From NCBI RefSeq assembly GCF_003710985.1, contig NZ_RHHT01000007.1:1-64000 (forward strand): DNA of 64,000 bases, read 5' to 3'. Under the pieces are notes generated by a model that saw nothing but the letters and a program-made list of their open reading frames with translations, made no database searches and was not told the DNA's origin. The stretch comes from Brevibacillus panacihumi. Its GTDB lineage: Bacteria; Bacillota; Bacilli; Brevibacillales; Brevibacillaceae. The translations under genes were made by a program, and so were the position numbers. Numbering within the stretch: position 1 is the first letter of the stretch; each line of letters starts with the position of its first letter. Shown here piece by piece: positions 17,167 to 24,766 of this stretch.

Positions 17167-18531
17167 CTATAGAGGCATCTGCAATGGGCGGTAGAACTGG
17201 CGAATCTCTTCCGTTGACAGCAGCATGGAGGAATAGGCCTCCCGGGTGGAAGCACTCATCTTGGAAGGCATTTCTGGTTGAATTGCCACATGTACCGTTT
17301 TTCCGCCCTCTTTTAATATGACGTAGGAACGCTGCTGTTGTTCCCATTTCTCAGCTGCTTTACTCCATTCCTGCTGCGGTACAGCCTGCAAAGTAAGGAG
17401 AGGCAGCTTTTCGCCTGTCGCTTCCAGGTAATAGTAAAAAGTCGTCATCTGCGGTTCGTTTTGCGGCTCTGTCGCTACTGTGAATTTGCCTGCCCATTTG
17501 TCGGGAATGCGAAAATCCAGTCCGTAATCGTAATTCTGGTAGTGGTCTTCTACGTGTGCCAATCCGTCTTTTCCATCCCACTGAAAATAGGAGGCGATCC
17601 AGGGGATGGCGTACATCGGCAAGTCTTCGGTTCCAGGAGGCTGGGTATGAATGCCGATCTCAATCAGACCGTCCTGGTTGATATCTTCACTAAACAAGGG
17701 GTATGGCTTAAATGTCAATTCCATCTCGTTATTGATCTTGGCGAGTGGATTGCGAAGCTTGCCGTCCTCCCAGATCCACAGGTCAGTCGATGCTGAGTGG
17801 GCACCAAGCCCTGCTTCAATAAAAAGTCCGTTCTTATCAGGGGACGCCTTGCCGATCACGGCCTGATCGTAGCCATTTACATGTCCGTCCAATGTCTGTT
17901 CGGCCAGCTTGGCTATTTTTTGATCGACTGCCCCGTACAAATGCAGGGTGGAGACAAGCTTGTCGTGATCATGTACGATGACAGCCAATTCAGCTTTCCC
18001 ATCCTGATCCAAATCACCGACTGCCAGGACTGAATAGGGCAGTTTCATCTGCTCTTGAAGACGTCCTTGTACCAGCGAGTAGATGGAAAGCTCCTTGTTG
18101 AGATCGTCGCCACCCCCCAATCCGATCAGGATCTCCAGCTGGCTGTCGCCGGTAAGGTCGACGAATTGGACAAAATCCAGCCTGTTCCCGATGTTGCTGA
18201 AGGAGGTCAGCTTTTCCCAGTGCCCTTTGTTCTGGGTCAGGATCAAGACACCGATCTCGTAATCATTCTTTTCCGTTTTATAAAAGGCGACGGCCTCCGG
18301 GATGCCATCTGCGTCCAGATCCCTCAGTGAGACGGCGCTTGATTCGTCAGGGTTCAGGGGAACGGTCAGCTGCGAGCCCGCCGGCAAATACTGCATGATC
18401 GCCTGATTGATGCTCTTCTGGTCGCTATCGGAGGAAGGAGCCCGCATCAATTCGTTGGGGGTCTCGACCAGTCCGCACCCGCTGGTCAAGAGAGCAAAAA
18501 GAATGGCCGATCTGAGCCAGGATTTGTTCAT
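17167..18531 (-). CDS. Lipoprotein with FG-GAP/VCBS-like repeats
   Basis: A 454-residue lipoprotein: the leader MNKSWLRSAILFALLTSGC ends in a lipobox with Cys19. The body has repeated Asp-rich turns: LRDLDADGIPEAVAFY near 75, VDLTGDSQLEILIG near 130, VGDLDQDGKAELAVIV near 172 and SEDINQDGLIEIGI near 275. These are Ca2+-binding-type beta-propeller repeats of the FG-GAP/VCBS class. It is the first gene of an operon with a response regulator and kinase, so it may modulate that sensor at the outer membrane face. It diverges from the Zur-controlled genes, and its promoter region may be shared with the Zur sites. Confidence 0.8.
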   Translation of the reverse strand: MNKSWLRSAILFALLTSGCGLVETPNELMRAPSSDSDQKSINQAIMQYLPAGSQLTVPLNPDESSAVSLRDLDADGIPEAVAFYKTEKNDYEIGVLILTQNKGHWEKLTSFSNIGNRLDFVQFVDLTGDSQLEILIGLGGGDDLNKELSIYSLVQGRLQEQMKLPYSVLAVGDLDQDGKAELAVIVHDHDKLVSTLHLYGAVDQKIAKLAEQTLDGHVNGYDQAVIGKASPDKNGLFIEAGLGAHSASTDLWIWEDGKLRNPLAKINNEMELTFKPYPLFSEDINQDGLIEIGIHTQPPGTEDLPMYAIPWIASYFQWDGKDGLAHVEDHYQNYDYGLDFRIPDKWAGKFTVATEPQNEPQMTTFYYYLEATGEKLPLLTLQAVPQQEWSKAAEKWEQQQRSYVILKEGGKTVHVAIQPEMPSKMSASTREAYSSMLLSTEEIRQFYRPLQMPL

Positions 18532-18621
18532 GTGTAAGGTTCCTTTCTGTGGCTGAATCCATTTGATTCTATTGTAGCTTGTCCTGATTCAAAAGTTGTT
18601 GCAAATCGGTAAAAATGAGAT

Positions 18622-18642
18622 AAAACGTAATTATTACGATTT
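18622..18642. promoter_or_regulatory. Zur box 1
   Basis: A 21-base dyad with the core CGTAATTATTACG and A/T flanks. It matches the Bacillus Zur consensus except for one base in the left flank. It lies just upstream of the -35 box of the zinc-chaperone promoter. Confidence 0.85.
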
Positions 18643-18645
18643 GTA

Positions 18646-18702
18646 TTGACGCGATTGGGAGTGATCGGGTAGGATGTTGTTAAATCGTATTCACTACGAT
18701 TT
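18646..18702 (+). promoter_or_regulatory. Promoter and Zur box 2 of the zinc-chaperone operon
   Basis: TTGACG (18646-18651), an 18-base spacer and TAGGAT (18670-18675) form a promoter. A second 21-base Zur-type dyad (18682-18702, arms AAATCGTA and TACGATTT) covers the expected start point. Zinc-loaded Zur bound at both boxes should shut the promoter. Confidence 0.8.
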
Positions 18703-18734
18703 ATAAGAACATTATCGGGAGGGGCGTGCTTGCC

Positions 18735-19949
18735 ATGCACGATACACGAATACCTGTCACCGTATTGAGCGGTTATCTGGGAGCGGGGAAAACCACTTTG
18801 CTCAATCATGTGCTGAACAATCGGGAAGGCCTGCGCGTCGCAGTCATCGTCAACGATTTGAGCGAGCTTAATATTGATGCAGACTTGATTGCACAAGGCG
18901 GCGGGCTGTCCCGCGTCGAGGAAAAAGTCGTCGAGCTTTCCAATGGCTGCATCTGCTGCACGTTGCGGGAGGATTTGCTGACAGAAGTGGAGCGCCTGGC
19001 GATGGAAGGCTGCTATGACTACATATTGATCGAATCGACCGGCATCGGAGAGCCTGTTCCGGTCGCCCAGACCTTTACGTACGTCGATGAAGCGAACGGG
19101 ATCAACCTCTCAAATACATGTCGTTTGGATACGATGGTCACGGTCGTGGATGCCTATCGCTTCTGGCATGACTTCTCCTCCGGGGAAAGTCTGTTGGAAC
19201 GCAATCAGGCAGTAGGGGAAGACGATACCCGTGAGGTCGTCGATCTGCTGATCAGTCAGATCGAGTTCTGTGACGTGCTGATTCTCAACAAATGCGATCA
19301 GGTGGCCCCGGATGAACTGGCACAGCTGGAGAGCGTGCTACGCAAGCTGCAGCCGCAGGCGCGTCTGATCCGTGCGAGCAGAGGACAGGTGGAGCCGCAT
19401 GAAATCTTGAACACAGGCCTGTTCGACTTCGAGCGGGCCAGTCAATCTGCGGGCTGGATATGGGAATTGGAAAAGGAAGAGCATGTCCCCGAGACGGATG
19501 AGTACGGCATATCTTCCTTTGTCTACAGAGCCAGGAGGCCGTTCCATCCGGAAAGGCTGCAGCAATGGCTGATCGGGTGGCCGGAGGAGGTCGTGCGGGC
19601 CAAAGGCTTTTTCTGGCTGGCGACACGCAATGATTGGGCGATGACCTTGAGTCAGGCGGGTCCTTCCATCGAGATCGGGACGGCGGGACATTGGACGGCC
19701 GCTTTGCCCCCGGAAGAGCAACAGGTTCTGCGGGCAGAAGATCCGGAGTGGGCGGCTTCCTGGGATCCCGAGCATGGGGACCGCGTGACGGAGCTAGTTT
19801 TCATCGGAATCGGGCTGGACCAGGAAGCGATTGTGAAGCAGCTAGACGCCTGCCTGTTGACGGATGAGGAGTACGCCGCAGATTGGAGCCGTCTGCCAGA
19901 TCCGCTGCCGACGTCTCATGTCGTGGTAGAGACAGTAGTGGAAGTATAA
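18735..19949 (+). CDS. COG0523 zinc-chaperone GTPase (Zur-regulated)
   Basis: A protein of about 404 residues in the G3E GTPase family. The P-loop is [15 protein letters not shown] near 12-26, the metal site is CICC in [13 protein letters not shown], the Walker B-like element is [11 protein letters not shown], and the guanine motif is LNKCD. The C-terminal CobW_C domain starts near 250 ([20 protein letters not shown]). Members in Zur regulons (YciC/ZagA, ZigA) supply zinc to client proteins under starvation. ATG at 18735 is about 11 bases from GGGAGGGG; an in-frame GTG at 18726 is the alternative. It lies 16 bases before the zinc-free L33 gene. Confidence 0.92.
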   Translation: MHDTRIPVTVLSGYLGAGKTTLLNHVLNNREGLRVAVIVNDLSELNIDADLIAQGGGLSRVEEKVVELSNGCICCTLREDLLTEVERLAMEGCYDYILIESTGIGEPVPVAQTFTYVDEANGINLSNTCRLDTMVTVVDAYRFWHDFSSGESLLERNQAVGEDDTREVVDLLISQIEFCDVLILNKCDQVAPDELAQLESVLRKLQPQARLIRASRGQVEPHEILNTGLFDFERASQSAGWIWELEKEEHVPETDEYGISSFVYRARRPFHPERLQQWLIGWPEEVVRAKGFFWLATRNDWAMTLSQAGPSIEIGTAGHWTAALPPEEQQVLRAEDPEWAASWDPEHGDRVTELVFIGIGLDQEAIVKQLDACLLTDEEYAADWSRLPDPLPTSHVVVETVVEV

Positions 19950-19965
19950 GAAAGGAGGCCTCTAA

Positions 19966-20115
19966 ATGAGAGTAATCGTAACTCTGCAATGTACGGAATC
20001 GGGTGACCGCAACTATATTACGTCCAAGAACAAACGGAATCATCCCGAACGCCTGGAGCTGAAAAAATATTCGCCGCGTCTCAAACGCTATACCTTGCAT
20101 CGGGAAACCAAATAA
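19966..20115 (+). CDS. rpmG: Ribosomal protein L33, zinc-independent form
   Basis: A 49-residue L33 ([34 protein letters not shown]). Zinc-binding L33 proteins carry two CxxC pairs; here they are CTES and YSPR, so only one Cys remains and no zinc ribbon can form. Such C-minus paralogues replace the zinc-containing copy when zinc is scarce, releasing metal. Location directly behind a Zur-controlled chaperone fits that role. The start has AAAGGAGG upstream. Confidence 0.93.
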   Translation: MRVIVTLQCTESGDRNYITSKNKRNHPERLELKKYSPRLKRYTLHRETK

Positions 20116-20121
20116 CAGCGC

Positions 20122-20168
20122 AAAAAACAGGCTCTCCCTTCGCAGCTGGAAAGGAGAGCTTGTTTTTT
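20122..20168. terminator. Bidirectional intrinsic terminator
   Basis: Near-perfect 16-base arms (AAAAAACAGGCTCTCC and GGAGAGCTTGTTTTTT, one G-T pair) separate the L33 gene from the convergent antiporter gene. T tracts are present on both strands. Confidence 0.9.
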
Positions 20169-20186
20169 GTTTATGTTTATAGTCAA

Positions 20187-21356
20187 TTACGCATTCTTTT
20201 TCAAAGCAACGGCATCTCCATCGTCTTTGAGACGGGAGAAGAAGAACTTCATCAATGGCGGAGTTACGATGGTGGTAACGAGTACCACTACGATCAGTAC
20301 CGCGAACAAGTCGGCGGAGAGCAGCTTGTTCTCCAGTCCGATAGCAGCGATGATCAGGGCCACCTCGCCGCGAGAAATCATCGCTGCTCCGACAGCCATC
20401 GAGTTCTTCCATTTGAATCCGGAGATTCTTGCACCGATTGCACCGCCGACCAGCTTGGTCACGATGGCGATGAGGCTCAAGACTACAATCAGTCCCAGAT
20501 TTTGCACAATGCCCGAGAACTCAGCGCTCACCCCGATCGAGGTGAAGAAGACAGGGACGAACAGGGAGTAGCTGATGGTTTCCGCTTTGTGTGAAACCTC
20601 GTCTCTGAACTTCGTCATGCTGATGGCAATACCCGCGATATACGCGCCGATGATGGCGGCTACACCCGTGTATTCAGCGAAGTACGCAAAGGAAAAGCAA
20701 ATGATCAAACCGGCTGCAAAGACTGTCTCGGTGACTTGCAGCGGAGCAAATCGTTTCAGGAACCAAGGAACGACCTTCCAGGAAATCAAAATGATCGCAC
20801 CGAAGAAGATCACTTTTTTCAGGACAACCATCCCGAGATTGACGTCTCCGCCCGCAAAGCTCATCAGGAATGCCAGGCCGAGAATGACCAGCACGTCATC
20901 GATGACAGCGGCTCCCATGATGGCAGAGCCTTCCTTGGACTTCAACTGATCCAACTCTTTTAGGGTTTGTACGGAAATACTTACGCTTGTGGCAGACAGC
21001 AAGAGCCCCAGGAAGATGGATTCAAAAGCGTGCATGCCCATGAACATTCCTGCTACATAGCCGAGACCAAGAGGTGCGAGAATTCCGGCTACCCCTACGT
21101 TGGTAGCGGCCTTTGCCGAGCGTTTGAATTCGTTTACATCTGTTTCCAAGCCAGCGACAAACATGAGCAGGATAACCCCGATGTTGCTGATCTCTTTCAG
21201 GATATCCGAGTTCGTTACAACCCCTAGAACAGTCGGACCTAAGATGATCCCAACAAGTAGTTTGCCCAATACGGACGGTTGCCCAAGCCTGACACTGAGG
21301 TCACCGGCAATCTTGGAAGCAAACAAGATGATTGCCAACTGCAAAATAAGAAGCAT
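20187..21356 (-). CDS. CPA2 cation/proton antiporter (NapA/GerN type)
   Basis: A 389-residue antiporter with about twelve to thirteen membrane helices and no cytosolic RCK domain. Key segments are LGQPSVLGKLLVGIILGPTVLG near 26-47 and the paired aspartates in MGAAVIDDVLVILGLAF near 155, the ion-binding site of electrogenic Na+/H+ antiporters such as NapA and GerN. The RGEVALIIAAIG motif near 340 is also typical. Na+ or K+ cannot be separated by sequence alone. The leader of about 138 bases contains its own promoter and a terminator with a competing hairpin, so expression is probably controlled by attenuation. Confidence 0.9.
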   Translation of the reverse strand: MLLILQLAIILFASKIAGDLSVRLGQPSVLGKLLVGIILGPTVLGVVTNSDILKEISNIGVILLMFVAGLETDVNEFKRSAKAATNVGVAGILAPLGLGYVAGMFMGMHAFESIFLGLLLSATSVSISVQTLKELDQLKSKEGSAIMGAAVIDDVLVILGLAFLMSFAGGDVNLGMVVLKKVIFFGAIILISWKVVPWFLKRFAPLQVTETVFAAGLIICFSFAYFAEYTGVAAIIGAYIAGIAISMTKFRDEVSHKAETISYSLFVPVFFTSIGVSAEFSGIVQNLGLIVVLSLIAIVTKLVGGAIGARISGFKWKNSMAVGAAMISRGEVALIIAAIGLENKLLSADLFAVLIVVVLVTTIVTPPLMKFFFSRLKDDGDAVALKKNA

Positions 21357-21383
21357 ATGGATCCCCCTTCACGAAAATGGATA

Positions 21384-21459
21384 AGAAAAAAGGAACCTGT
21401 CTGTAAGGTTCCTTGTATCCGCGAAAAAAGACAAAAAGAACCCTATGGTGACAGGCTCC
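21384..21459 (-). promoter_or_regulatory. Terminator/antiterminator pair in the antiporter leader
   Basis: On the minus strand a 9-pair terminator (AAGGAACCT with AGGTTCCTT, then TTTTTTC) ends at about 21384, before the antiporter start. Upstream, GGAGCCTGTC (21459-21450) pairs over 10 bases with GACAGGTTCC, and AGGGTTCTTT (21444-21435) pairs over 10 bases with AAGGAACCTT. Both use terminator strands, so the two structures exclude each other. This is the layout of a riboswitch or protein-controlled attenuator. The sensing part, if any, would be the first 40 or so bases; it matches no riboswitch class I recognise. Confidence 0.65.
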
Positions 21460-21500
21460 TCCAGTAGTGAAAACAATATTCATTTCCTGCTACTTTTTTA

Positions 21501-21529
21501 ATACTAACATGCCTATAACAGAATGTAAA
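21501..21529 (-). promoter_or_regulatory. Sigma-A promoter of the antiporter gene
   Basis: TTTACA (21529-21524), a 17-base spacer and TAGTAT (21506-21501) on the minus strand place the start near 21494, giving a leader of about 138 bases. Confidence 0.7.
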
Positions 21530-21650
21530 TAAAAAGTCGAAAAACAGCGAATCATTATTCTTTTAGACCCGCAACGAGTGGGTCATGAAACCAGGTCTGT
21601 GTTATTATGGGAGAAAAACATGGGGGACCATGGGATAGGAGGAGAGGCAG

Positions 21651-22451
21651 ATGTACGAATTTGGTTATCCCGGGGGCTTCGGCTTTTCACTCTTTGGTTT
21701 GATGTCCACCGTCATTCCATTGGTTGTAATAGGGGGAATTCTGTTTATTGTCATCCGAGGCTTGAGCACCTGGATGAGCAATAACGCTGCTGAGCTGCGT
21801 CAGGATGAAGTGACGGTCATCAGCAAGCGCATGAAGGTGTGGGGCGGCTCCAATAATTCGAGTGCTCACACTTCGTATTACATCACATTCGAACTGTCGT
21901 CAGGGGAACGGGTGGAGTTTGGTGTAAGCGGAACTCAATACGGGTCGTGCAGAGAAGGAGAGACGGGACTGCTGGCTTACCAGGGCAGCCGCTTTAAAGG
22001 CTTCCAGCCGCGGGCGACGGCAGCTGCAGCCCCGTCAGTCGCCGAGCGACCGCAGGAGCGGCCAGTCCAGCCAGTCCAATCGATGCCGCGCCAGGAGCCG
22101 TTTCGCCCGCAAAAGATCAGCAAAAAAAGCGCGGAGCATTACAATTGGGGCGCATCATGCGACGGCTGGCATTTGGTCCAGAGCGGCGATTTGAGCGTCA
22201 TCCATGAGCGGATGCCAGGCAAAACGGAGGAAGTGCGCCATTACCATACGAGAGCCCGGCAATTCTTTTTCGTATTATCTGGCGAGGCAAGTCTGGAGGT
22301 TGACGGGGTTCGTCTTGTCCTTCGCGAGCAGGAAGGCGCGGAGGTGCCTCCAGGAGTCTGGCATCAGATGAAGAATGAACGTTTTGACGATGTGGAATTT
22401 CTCGTTATTTCGACTCCGCCTACGCGAGGGGACCGGATCGAGACCGAATAA
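21651..22451 (+). CDS. DUF2500-like membrane domain fused to a cupin
   Basis: A single 266-residue frame with two unlike parts. Residues 1-115: a membrane helix at about 15-40, then a DUF2500-like beta domain (VTVISKRMKVWGG, YYITFELSSGERVEFGV, YGSCREGETGLLAYQGSRFKGF). Residues about 120-155 are a Pro/Gln/Arg linker. Residues 160-266 form a cupin with the metal-type motif HYHTRARQFFFVLSGEASLEV and PPGVWHQMKN, close to sugar- or small-ligand-binding cupin_2 proteins. Its RBS is AGGAGGAG. The parts are usually separate proteins as far as I know. The function is not known; a membrane-tethered cupin is the simplest reading. Confidence 0.75.
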   Translation: MYEFGYPGGFGFSLFGLMSTVIPLVVIGGILFIVIRGLSTWMSNNAAELRQDEVTVISKRMKVWGGSNNSSAHTSYYITFELSSGERVEFGVSGTQYGSCREGETGLLAYQGSRFKGFQPRATAAAAPSVAERPQERPVQPVQSMPRQEPFRPQKISKKSAEHYNWGASCDGWHLVQSGDLSVIHERMPGKTEEVRHYHTRARQFFFVLSGEASLEVDGVRLVLREQEGAEVPPGVWHQMKNERFDDVEFLVISTPPTRGDRIETE

Positions 22452-22471
22452 CAGACTGATAGTGGACACAG

Positions 22472-22502
22472 AAAAAGCCTGACCCCATGAGGTCAGGCTT
22501 TT
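22472..22502 (+). terminator. Intrinsic terminator
   Basis: AAAAGCCTGACC and GGTCAGGCTTTT pair perfectly around a 6-base loop. It can also act from the minus strand for the small genes that follow. Confidence 0.92.
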
Positions 22503-22519
22503 GTAGTAGGCTGAAAATT

Positions 22520-22654
22520 TTATTTCCAGTTGATAAACTCGGACATTTGAACAAAAGCGTCAGCCAATGCGTGCAGTCCCTCTACTGTCTGATAAGCAAA
22601 AATGGGGAGCCCGACAAGATAAAGCAACGCTTCTCCGATATATGTGGCGATCAT
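22520..22654 (-). CDS. Small hydrophobic protein (44 aa)
   Basis: The frame MIATYIGEALLYLVGLPIF... has one likely membrane helix and an amphipathic tail (EGLHALADAFVQMSEFI). AAAGGAGGTTGATTGT gives an excellent binding site 8 bases before the ATG. No family is recognised. It lies 35 bases behind the 93-residue gene and is probably co-transcribed with it. Confidence 0.6.
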   Translation of the reverse strand: MIATYIGEALLYLVGLPIFAYQTVEGLHALADAFVQMSEFINWK

Positions 22655-22689
22655 ACAATCAACCTCCTTTTGGTTTTCCGTTCAGAGAA

Positions 22690-22971
22690 TCAAGCCAAAA
22701 GGATCGCGTATGTATCAGAATCGCCGTCAAAACGCTGCGTGCGCCGGAACATTCGGAAGTGCAGCGCCTGCCTTGCCTCCATCGGATAGGCCTCCACCGT
22801 TTCGGGGTGGATGGATGGTTGATAATCAACTCTTGCGTTCGAGAAGCAGGCGGGATGTTTTCGCGGAGAGACATGTCGCTGCAAATAGAACGCAGATGCC
22901 AACCCTCCCACCAAAATGGCAAGCAAGGCGAAGAAATCGTCTACTGAAAACAAGAATAACAATTCTTCCAT
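22690..22971 (-). CDS. Small membrane protein of unknown function (93 aa)
   Basis: The frame begins MEELLFLFSVDDFFALLAILVGG with one membrane helix and continues with a basic, His- and Arg-rich tail of about 60 residues lacking clear domains. GGAGGTGAG precedes the ATG by about 11 bases. The tail may be partly spurious: its codon use is less typical than that of neighbours. It diverges from the ArsR-like regulator gene. Confidence 0.5.
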   Translation of the reverse strand: MEELLFLFSVDDFFALLAILVGGLASAFYLQRHVSPRKHPACFSNARVDYQPSIHPETVEAYPMEARQALHFRMFRRTQRFDGDSDTYAILLA

Positions 22972-23057
22972 GACGATTGTCTCACCTCCTCGGTATCCTA
23001 CATTGTACACCTGTTTTCCTCTGCGAGCAATTGAAAAAGTTTGGGCTCATCCATCAT

Positions 23058-23100
23058 TTGACAAATGAAAACTCACGTAATAAACTGTTTTTACGTAAAT
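23058..23100 (+). promoter_or_regulatory. Promoter with repeated ACGTAA operator-like elements
   Basis: TTGACA (23058-23063), a 17-base spacer and TAAACT (23081-23086) precede the regulator gene. ACGTAA occurs at 23075 and 23093; the second copy is the dyad TTTACGTAAA. These flank the -10 box and may bind the regulator encoded just downstream. Confidence 0.55.
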
Positions 23101-23123
23101 GATTAATGTCATGAGGTGTTGAT

Positions 23124-23717
23124 GTGGAGCAAGCTCAGCTGGAAACGTATGTAGTCGAGACGCCGGAGCAAGCGATGGCGCTGTTGAATCCGCTACGGGC
23201 GGAGATATTGAGCCGCCTCGCTGAACCAGCTTCTGCGTCAGAAGTGGCACGCAGCATCCAAGAGATCCCGCAGCGAATCAACTATCATCTGAAGGCCCTG
23301 GAAAAAGTGGGCTTGGTCCGCAGAGTCGGCAGCCGGCAGGTGCGCAATCTGGTCGAAGTGCTGTATATGGCGATTGCCCGGACGTACGTCTTGTCGGAAG
23401 GGCTGAATTGGGCAGGCAACACGGTACAGCAGATAAAGGATCAAGGCTCGCTGGCGCATCTGGTTCATACGGCTGAGCGGATCAAGCGGGATGCCCTCAA
23501 GCTGATGGAACGCTCGGATCAGGAAGAGGAGATACCGAGCGCTACCCTGGACGCGCAGATTCAGCTTGCCAGCGCCGAGGCGCGCAGCGCTTTTGTCGAA
23601 GAGTACATGCAATTGGTGAAGCAACTGGTAAGCAAATATCAGACAGCCGCAAAAGGACAGGAAACCTACCAGGTGATCCTGGCCGTGTACCCCAATGAAG
23701 GAGGCGAGGAAAAATGA
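23124..23717 (+). CDS. ArsR-like winged-helix regulator
   Basis: A 197-residue protein. Residues about 15-85 form a winged helix (LNPLRAEILSRLAEPASASEVARSIQEIPQRINYHLKALEKVGLVRRVGSRQVRNL), the ArsR/HTH_20 type in which a recognition helix ends with NYHLKALEK. The rest is helical and acidic, without the metal-binding cysteines of ArsR/SmtB proteins. The effector is unknown. The GTG start has GAGGTG upstream. Its end overlaps the next frame by 4 bases, indicating translational coupling. Confidence 0.8.
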   Translation: MEQAQLETYVVETPEQAMALLNPLRAEILSRLAEPASASEVARSIQEIPQRINYHLKALEKVGLVRRVGSRQVRNLVEVLYMAIARTYVLSEGLNWAGNTVQQIKDQGSLAHLVHTAERIKRDALKLMERSDQEEEIPSATLDAQIQLASAEARSAFVEEYMQLVKQLVSKYQTAAKGQETYQVILAVYPNEGGEEK

Positions 23718-23974
23718 AGGCAGAAGCACCAGCCCCAAGCAAGTCCCAACCCGTCATCGTCTGGGAGGGGAAAAACGAGCAAACAGGTCAAGTCATCCCT
23801 TTTCCCGCAGGCCGTGAAAGGCACGGGCAGGCTGCGCAGGAAGCGACCGTGAGCAGATGGGAAATCGGCCCTGCACAAAATCCTGTCATTGTGACGCAAG
23901 TGTCCTCAGGCTTCACCCGGGCGACGCGTTCCGCCGCATCGCCTCAGGCTCTGTTCATGCGGATGGCCGCTTAA
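23714..23974 (+). CDS. Small protein coupled to the ArsR-like regulator (86 aa)
   Basis: A frame sharing ATGA with the upstream stop. The product is polar, Gln/Ala/Pro-rich, with a strand-like segment [22 protein letters not shown] and an end [14 protein letters not shown] hydrophobic helix. No domain is recognised. The overlap with the regulator and the good codon use support a real gene. It ends 40 bases before clpP. Confidence 0.6.
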   Translation: MKAEAPAPSKSQPVIVWEGKNEQTGQVIPFPAGRERHGQAAQEATVSRWEIGPAQNPVIVTQVSSGFTRATRSAASPQALFMRMAA

Positions 23975-24014
23975 TCGGAGTGGCAATGAAAAGATCCCAA
24001 AGGAGGATTGGCCT

Positions 24015-24596
24015 GTGAACCTTATCCCCATGGTCGTAGAGCAAACCAGTTATGGCGAGCGTTCGTACGATATTTACTCACGATTGCTCAAAGACAGAAT
24101 CATTTTTGTCGGCAGTGCCATTGATGATCAGGTAGCCAACGCGGTAGTGGCGCAGCTTCTCTTTTTGACAGCGGAGGACCCCAAGAAGGATATACACCTC
24201 TATATCAATTCTCCGGGAGGGTCCATCACAGCGGGAATGGCGGTTATCGACACGATGAATTTCATTGGGCCAGACGTATCCACGATTTGCACCGGTATGG
24301 CTGCTTCGATGGGAGCGATGCTGTTGCTGTCAGGTGCGCCTGGAAAACGTTTTGCTCTCCCAAATGCCGAGGTGATGCTGCATCAGCCTTCGGGAGGCAG
24401 CCAGGGGCAGGCGAGCGATATGAAGATCGCTGCGGAGCGAATCATCAAAACGAGACAAATGATCAATCGGATCATTGCCGAGCGTACAGGAAAAAGCATC
24501 GAGCAGATCGAGCGCGACTCGGATCGGGACTTCTTCCTCTCTGCCGAAGAAGCGCTTGCCTATGGCTTGATCGACAAAATTATCGAGAAGCGATAA
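24015..24596 (+). CDS. clpP: ATP-dependent Clp protease proteolytic subunit
   Basis: A 193-residue serine protease that forms a barrel fed by Clp ATPases. The catalytic triad is visible: Ser98 in GMAASMGAM, His123 in [10 protein letters not shown] and Asp172 in SDRDFF. The oxyanion loop [11 protein letters not shown] is intact. GTG start with AAAGGAGG upstream. Differences from the usual firmicute ClpP ([11 protein letters not shown] and [11 protein letters not shown] in the handle region) and the lack of a CtsR box suggest a second copy rather than the main one, which should lie elsewhere. Its neighbours are an ArsR-like regulator and a small protein, an unusual setting for clpP. Confidence 0.92.
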   Translation: MNLIPMVVEQTSYGERSYDIYSRLLKDRIIFVGSAIDDQVANAVVAQLLFLTAEDPKKDIHLYINSPGGSITAGMAVIDTMNFIGPDVSTICTGMAASMGAMLLLSGAPGKRFALPNAEVMLHQPSGGSQGQASDMKIAAERIIKTRQMINRIIAERTGKSIEQIERDSDRDFFLSAEEALAYGLIDKIIEKR

Positions 24597-24766
24597 GCAA
24601 TCCGGCGCTCCTTGCCCGTTTTTGGGTGGGGGGCGTTTTTTTGTACCCCTGGCGGCAACATTCTATAGATGAAGGTTTAAGGAAGAAAAGAACCGGGTAA
24701 AAGGGGGAAATGAGCAATGTATCCATAACGGTAGAAGGTTCAGACATCATGTGAGGGGGCTTCTTT

